A model generated the notes under the pieces. That model was not told where the DNA came from, did no database searches, and saw nothing but the letters and a program-made list of their open reading frames with translations. From Bacillota bacterium (lineage in GTDB: Bacteria; Bacillota; Clostridia; Lachnospirales; Cellulosilyticaceae), in assembly GCA_023415525.1 (NCBI GenBank), contig JAEZKI010000025.1:1-9032 (forward strand): a stretch of 9,032 nt of DNA, read 5' to 3'. Each line of letters begins with the position of its first letter. Position 1 is the first letter of the stretch. This document shows, in pieces, positions 5,754-9,032 of this stretch. Both the position numbers and the translations under genes were made by a program.

Positions 5754-6407
5754 CTAAAGTATCTTGTGCTCTTCTATTTCATTGTCTTCTATGCCTTTAG
5801 GTACTGTTCCCTTTCCTAGCTTATAGCGATAGGGCTCTGGAATCTCCAGTAGGTTATCTAAGTCCTCAAAAAACTGAATCGTTTGATGAGAGGTCATGCT
5901 CTCCTTGACAGGTGCTTCAAAATAAGGAATCTGTATCCCTTGCTCTCTTAACATTTCATCTAATACTTCTGTCATGACTCCATATAATGAAGCCCTTGTA
6001 CCTACTTCTGCTTTTTCATCCTCCATCATCGATTCCGTCTTATATTTGTTCTGTTTATGCTTTCCCCAATAAATACTACAATTAGGGCTTCCTTGTATGC
6101 CTATATAACATAGTGGTGTATTGGCATTATTCCTTAATTCACAAACCATATCCACATAACTTTCTAAACTCTTCTTGCAATGCTTTCTAAAAAAAACGTT
6201 ATCATATTGCTGCCTTCCCTGAGGATTACGCCAATAGCCCATAGCGGTAAACTCTGGACAAGGAAGTTGAATAATAGAAATATGCTTACTTAAAAAATAA
6301 GCAGTAATCTCTTCGGCAACTTGATAACGCCTTCCTAATAAATGGACTCTTGTAGAGGGATTAAGTAAACAGTGAGATACTATAATAAAATAACGCTTTT
6401 TGACCAT
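5754..6407 (-). CDS. CD3072-type TudS-related putative desulfidase
   Basis: From the ATG at 6407 the protein has 217 residues. Three cysteines sit in conserved blocks: SHCLLNPSTRV (C13), QLPCPEFTAMG (C50) and GIQGSPNCSIYWG (C110). These correspond to the three cluster-binding cysteines of the TudS/DUF523 family, in which a [4Fe-4S] cluster takes sulphur from thiouracil-like substrates. The wider spacing and the sequence CPEFTAMGYWRNPQGRQQYDN look like the separate CD3072-type branch, whose substrate is not known to me. I chose the start at 6407 because an AGAGGA site lies seven bases upstream and the family begins this way. An alternative ATG at 6473 adds 22 residues with a poorer site. It has its own terminator. 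Confidence 0.82.
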   Translation of the reverse strand: MVKKRYFIIVSHCLLNPSTRVHLLGRRYQVAEEITAYFLSKHISIIQLPCPEFTAMGYWRNPQGRQQYDNVFFRKHCKKSLESYVDMVCELRNNANTPLCYIGIQGSPNCSIYWGKHKQNKYKTESMMEDEKAEVGTRASLYGVMTEVLDEMLREQGIQIPYFEAPVKESMTSHQTIQFFEDLDNLLEIPEPYRYKLGKGTVPKGIEDNEIEEHKIL

Positions 6408-6527
6408 ATCGAGTTCCTCTTCTTTACTATTTTGTATCTTTATTATTTGTAACTCCTGCAACACTACACCCATAAAATTTTACCATCCTAAATGAAAGTG
6501 CATCTACTAAAAATATGAAGTCGTGAG

Positions 6528-6565
6528 ATAAAAAAAGAACCCCCCCTTCAATGTCTAAAGAGGGG
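6528..6565 (-). terminator. Strong rho-independent terminator after the lipoprotein gene
   Basis: On the minus strand CCCCTCTTT pairs with GAAGGGGGG (nine pairs, two of them G-T) around a seven-base loop, followed by GTTC and seven T. It begins about 25 bases beyond the stop codon of the lipoprotein gene at 6591. Confidence 0.85.
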
Positions 6566-6590
6566 CCATGCACAATCTTTATTGATCCTT

Positions 6591-6935
6591 TTATTCTGTT
6601 GTAACATTCCCAGTTTCGTCTATCTTATAGAGAGCAAATACTGTACCTAGACTTGCTGGGTCTTTCTCCATAACCTCACCGTTAAATACAACTCTGGCAT
6701 GTTCATCAGCAACAAAATCTGGACATCCGTCAGCAGACACAACCTCCGTTGAAACTATAACATTCGCACCAACTGATATACCACTATTACCACTATCGGT
6801 GATTTCTACAAGAAGATAATTAGCGTTGACTTCTTTTACTTTGCCAGTGAAATAACTTTGTCCTTTTTCGTTATTACAACCAACCGATACAAATACACAA
6901 ATCAATGCTAAAACTACTGCGATTAACTTTTTCAT
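6591..6935 (-). CDS. Small secreted lipoprotein, DUF3221-like
   Basis: This 114-residue protein starts with a typical lipoprotein signal: MKK, a hydrophobic stretch to residue 18, then the lipobox SVGC with C20 as the lipidated cysteine, followed by NNEKG. The mature part (about 95 residues) reads YFTGKVKEVNANYLLVEITDSGNSGISVGANVIVSTEVVS, a short beta-rich unit like the DUF3221 (YobA-like) lipoproteins, though that match is from memory and should be tested. Function is unknown. A GGGAGG ribosome binding site seven bases upstream fixes the start. It lies 30 bases downstream of the MBL pseudogene in the same direction, so it may have been the second gene of that transcript. It ends at a strong terminator. 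Confidence 0.85.
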   Translation of the reverse strand: MKKLIAVVLALICVFVSVGCNNEKGQSYFTGKVKEVNANYLLVEITDSGNSGISVGANVIVSTEVVSADGCPDFVADEHARVVFNGEVMEKDPASLGTVFALYKIDETGNVTTE

Positions 6936-6965
6936 AATATTTATCCTCCCTTGAAGGCTTTCTGA

Positions 6966-7705
6966 TTAGTTAATTTTTAAGGCATTTGCTTTATAATAGC
7001 CATAATGAGCTGTAAAAACCCATTGGCATCTATCAAAAAGTGGCTTTAAGGACTGAATGGTATGCTTTGCCTCACTAGAATGCATAGAATAAGGATGAAC
7101 AGCTAGCTTCTCCTCTGATACTTTAAAAGCATCCCCTGTAAACAAGTATTGGTCATCTAATAAATAGAGGGTTGACCCTAGTGTATGTCCTGGTGCCTCG
7201 ATACATTCAATGATATGTCCCCCTCGTTCTAATTTTTCCCCATCTTTAACCAAGGTAAGTCTTTCTTTATCGATTCCCTCTGGCAACGTATTCCCACTAA
7301 TAAAACTTCGCTTGGCATCTCCCGTTATCAAAGGCATTTCTTCTGTACTCAATATAATTTGGGCATTTTTAAACAAATTAAGAGCCCCCACATGGTCATA
7401 ATCTGTATGGGTTAACAAAACTGTATTCACTTTATTGGGATCAATACCTCATTCACTTAATGTCTTTTCAACTGTCCCATAATCTGACCCAGCATCAATC
7501 AAAATGTAGCCTTCCTCTGTTTCTATAAAAAAAGATTACTAATATGATCTTTAATAGCTATTATTTGCGTATCCATTATCCTTCCTGTTTCTGTAGGCTT
7601 CATAGAAAACATAGGATACATAGGTATAAGAGTCACTCCTATTACTCCCACTATAATAAAGGCAATAACGACTAATATGGGCTTTAACCTCTTCTTTGAT
7701 TTCAT
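6966..7705 (-). pseudogene. Membrane-anchored MBL-fold hydrolase, broken by a frameshift and a nonsense codon
   Basis: The start at 7705 has a GGAG site six bases upstream. Residues 1-60 form an N-terminal membrane anchor (KPILVVIAFIIVGVIGVTLIPM) and reach NLFL followed by a stop. In the -1 frame the protein continues IETEEGYILIDAGSDYG, the usual MBL start, so one base is missing at a run of seven A (plus strand 7527-7533). A TGA at 7449-7451 then interrupts LSE-GIDPNKVNTVLLTHTDYDHVG. The rest is intact: HTDYDH metal motif, APGHTLGS, FTGDAF and TAHYG supply His and Asp ligands. The HxDxDH form replaces the usual middle His with Asp. Restoring the lost base would give 246 residues. The 3' fragment has no convincing internal start. 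Two lesions make loss of function likely. Confidence 0.88.
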
Positions 7706-7773
7706 ATTCTACTCCTTTATGTATAATTACTTTCACTCAAAATTTTTATTTTTCTTCTCTCTCCTTAAATGCT

Positions 7774-7890
7774 TCATTTTCTATATAATGTACTTGCTGT
7801 TAATTTATTCTCATCTATACCAATGAGTACGAGTTCATCTTTTATATCCTCAAAGTAGGGTGCAACCTGATAAAAATAGTTTACCGCTGA
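7774..7890 (-). pseudogene. Possible remnant of a decayed gene (38-codon open stretch)
   Basis: Between two TGA codons the minus strand encodes 38 residues, including YQVAPYFEDIKDELVLIGIDENKLTASTLYRK, which has amino acid composition and charge pattern of real protein rather than AT-rich noise. No start codon with a ribosome binding site lies at its head. I do not recognise the family. It lies between the MBL pseudogene and the CatA-like gene, in the same orientation. The rest of the 7737-7933 gap shows nothing I can name. Confidence 0.3.
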
Positions 7891-7933
7891 TCAATGTATA
7901 AATCCTTCCTAATCTTTTTTATTCACCTGATTT

Positions 7934-8581
7934 TTAAAAGGTAGTTTCCTCTAATTTTAGAACCTCCTGGAGATGGGCAAAAAAATTGCTAATATGTCTA
8001 CCATCTACCAACGCATGGTTACACAAAATAGATACAGGAAGGACTGTTTTACCTTCTTTTTGATCATACTTTCCCCAAGTTATTCTTGGATTACTATCTG
8101 CTGGAAATGGGGTAGGTTGTATAAGAGCTGAATAGGAAAGCCAAGGTAATGAAGATATAAAAAACAAACCTAACGAATCACTTCCTTCTTCCTTTAGGTC
8201 TCCTTGATCTTTGACTACTTCTTGCTTTTCTTTAGCATAGCTTATGAAAGCTTCAAGAGGTTTATGACAATCAAGGGCACAATAACAATAAGTTCCATCT
8301 TCTTTTGCAACTGTATGAGAGGTTCCACAATTTTCATACTCCAAAATGCCCTTTTTATAAATTCTTTGTCTCAGTTCAGGAATTTCATTAGCTGCCTTTG
8401 CCACACACCACAAGAAAGTTAAGAAAAATGGATATTTTTTCTCCTTTATATGAAAGATAAAATCTGTTATGTCTACATCAGTAGTAATCCCCACATAGGG
8501 ATAGGCCATCCCTTTAAAATAATTAAAATGTTGTATTCTCTTATAACTTTCTAAATCTAATACTTTTGCATTTCTAAGCAT
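7934..8581 (-). CDS. CatA-like (chloramphenicol acetyltransferase family) acetyltransferase
   Basis: This 215-residue protein is nearly as long as classic chloramphenicol acetyltransferases (about 207-220). The start has an AAGGAG site seven bases upstream. Family features include the N-terminal HFNYF and the start of a core strand, the SSLPWLSYSAL block near residue 145, and the active-site HxxxDG motif, here NHALVDG with H189 and D193 near residue 190. Classical enzymes have HH in the first two positions; here the first His is Asn, but the general-base His is kept. Acyl transfer from acetyl-CoA to an OH group is likely. Chloramphenicol as the substrate is not shown: many clostridial paralogues do not confer resistance. 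The gene lies 40 bases downstream of the VOC gene and may share its transcript. Confidence 0.85.
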   Translation of the reverse strand: MLRNAKVLDLESYKRIQHFNYFKGMAYPYVGITTDVDITDFIFHIKEKKYPFFLTFLWCVAKAANEIPELRQRIYKKGILEYENCGTSHTVAKEDGTYCYCALDCHKPLEAFISYAKEKQEVVKDQGDLKEEGSDSLGLFFISSLPWLSYSALIQPTPFPADSNPRITWGKYDQKEGKTVLPVSILCNHALVDGRHISNFFAHLQEVLKLEETTF

Positions 8582-8621
8582 TCTAATACTCCTTATCTTA
8601 AGTTTACTTATATCCCATAAA

Positions 8622-9032
8622 TTACTTCACTCTGCTAAACATAGGGTGATTGGGATTAAACTGAACCAAATCCCATAGGTTACCATATAAATCTTCAAAA
8701 ACAGCTACTATCCCATAGTCTTGTTCTTGGGGTTCTCTTACAAATTCTATACCTAACGCTTTCATTTCATTAAAATCTCGCCAGAAATCGTCAGTCCCTA
8801 AAAACAAAAAGACTCTCCCACCTGCTTGATTGCCAATAAACGGCTCTTGCTCTTGTTTTGAGGCTCTTGCTAAAAGAATGGTAGTACCATTAGACCCTGG
8901 AGGGGATACCACTACCCATCTTTTATCTTGCTCTGGCTGATAAGTATCTTCTACTAATGTAAAGTGCAATTTCTTTGTATAAAAATCAATGGCCTGATCA
9001 TAGTCCTCTACGACTAAGGCAATATGTACAAT
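8622..9032 (-). CDS. VOC (glyoxalase/bleomycin resistance-like) family protein, 5' end missing
   Basis: The frame is open to the right edge, giving 137 residues; the first visible residues are IVHIALVVEDYDQAIDFYTKKLHFTLVED, the standard first module of a VOC protein, so only a few N-terminal residues lie outside. It must not be started at the TTG at 8969, which would remove this module. The first paired βαβββ module ends near ILLARA. The second includes GRVFLFLGTDDFWRDFNEMKALGIEFVREPQ and the closing EDLYGNLWDLVQF; in many relatives the last block reads GNxWEL, so an Asp stands in place of the Glu metal ligand. The substrate is unknown. It lies upstream of the CatA-like gene. Confidence 0.88.
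   Translation of the reverse strand: MVHIALVVEDYDQAIDFYTKKLHFTLVEDTYQPEQDKRWVVVSPPGSNGTTILLARASKQEQEPFIGNQAGGRVFLFLGTDDFWRDFNEMKALGIEFVREPQEQDYGIVAVFEDLYGNLWDLVQFNPNHPMFSRVK

Noticed and set aside
6408..6473. Upstream start of the TudS-related gene adding 22 residues
   Set aside because: The extra residues are AT-rich and non-conserved in character, and the internal ATG at 6407 has a better site and fits the family start; the longer form is noted as an alternative only.
7449..7451. TGA as a selenocysteine or tryptophan codon in the MBL gene
   Set aside because: I see no selenocysteine insertion hairpin, the position is not one where the MBL fold uses Cys or Sec, and neighbouring genes use TGG for tryptophan and show normal stop use.
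7551..7736. Minus-strand 61-residue frame overlapping the MBL gene start
   Set aside because: It overlaps the MBL N-terminus in another frame; the MBL frame has a membrane anchor, a GGAG site and a family-matching continuation.
1..9032. CRISPR arrays, tRNA or rRNA genes, insertion sequences and phage modules
   Set aside because: No regular repeat-spacer pattern, cloverleaf, transposase motif or terminal inverted repeat pair could be seen by eye on either strand.

Overview
The window is AT-rich DNA of a low-GC Gram-positive anaerobe, most likely a member of the Clostridia. The evidence is the strong AGGAGG-type ribosome binding sites, short intergenic gaps, and gene families typical of that class: an HTH-desulfoferrodoxin fusion, a CD3072/TudS-like putative desulfidase, a spore-photolyase-like radical SAM protein, VanZ, a CatA-like acetyltransferase and a DUF3221-like lipoprotein. 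I see no RNA genes, CRISPR array, insertion sequence or phage module. It looks like ordinary chromosomal accessory and housekeeping DNA, with one clearly broken gene.

Layout, left to right. Positions 1-457 (minus) hold the N-terminal 152 residues of an XRE-type regulator fused to a desulfoferrodoxin/superoxide reductase-like domain, cut by the window edge. Positions 582-1960 (minus) hold a probable two-gene unit, a flavin split-barrel (PPOX-like) protein followed by an SPL-like radical SAM protein. Positions 2026-4126 hold a divergent transport module: a LysR regulator on the minus strand and azlC-azlD on the plus strand, overlapping by 11 bases. A near-perfect LysR-type operator half-site pair lies in the intergenic region, inside the apparent promoter of the regulator gene. 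azlD ends at a long, nearly symmetrical hairpin that can terminate transcription in both directions.

From 4240 to the right edge every gene is on the minus strand: a divergent uracil-DNA-glycosylase-superfamily protein, a VanZ membrane protein, a TudS-related putative desulfidase with its own terminator, a small lipoprotein with a strong terminator, a metallo-beta-lactamase-fold pseudogene, a possible short decayed ORF, a chloramphenicol-acetyltransferase-like protein, and a VOC/glyoxalase-like protein that runs off the right edge.

The most noteworthy points are four. The HTH-desulfoferrodoxin fusion keeps every metal ligand visible in the window. The MBL pseudogene has two separate lesions, one of them at a U-UUU-UUA slippery heptamer whose -1 frame restores the family consensus. 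The UDG-like protein lacks the usual catalytic residues. The lysR/azlC intergenic region has a readable operator-promoter layout. I did not find a convincing undescribed multi-gene system; the observations are of single-gene or regulatory scale.
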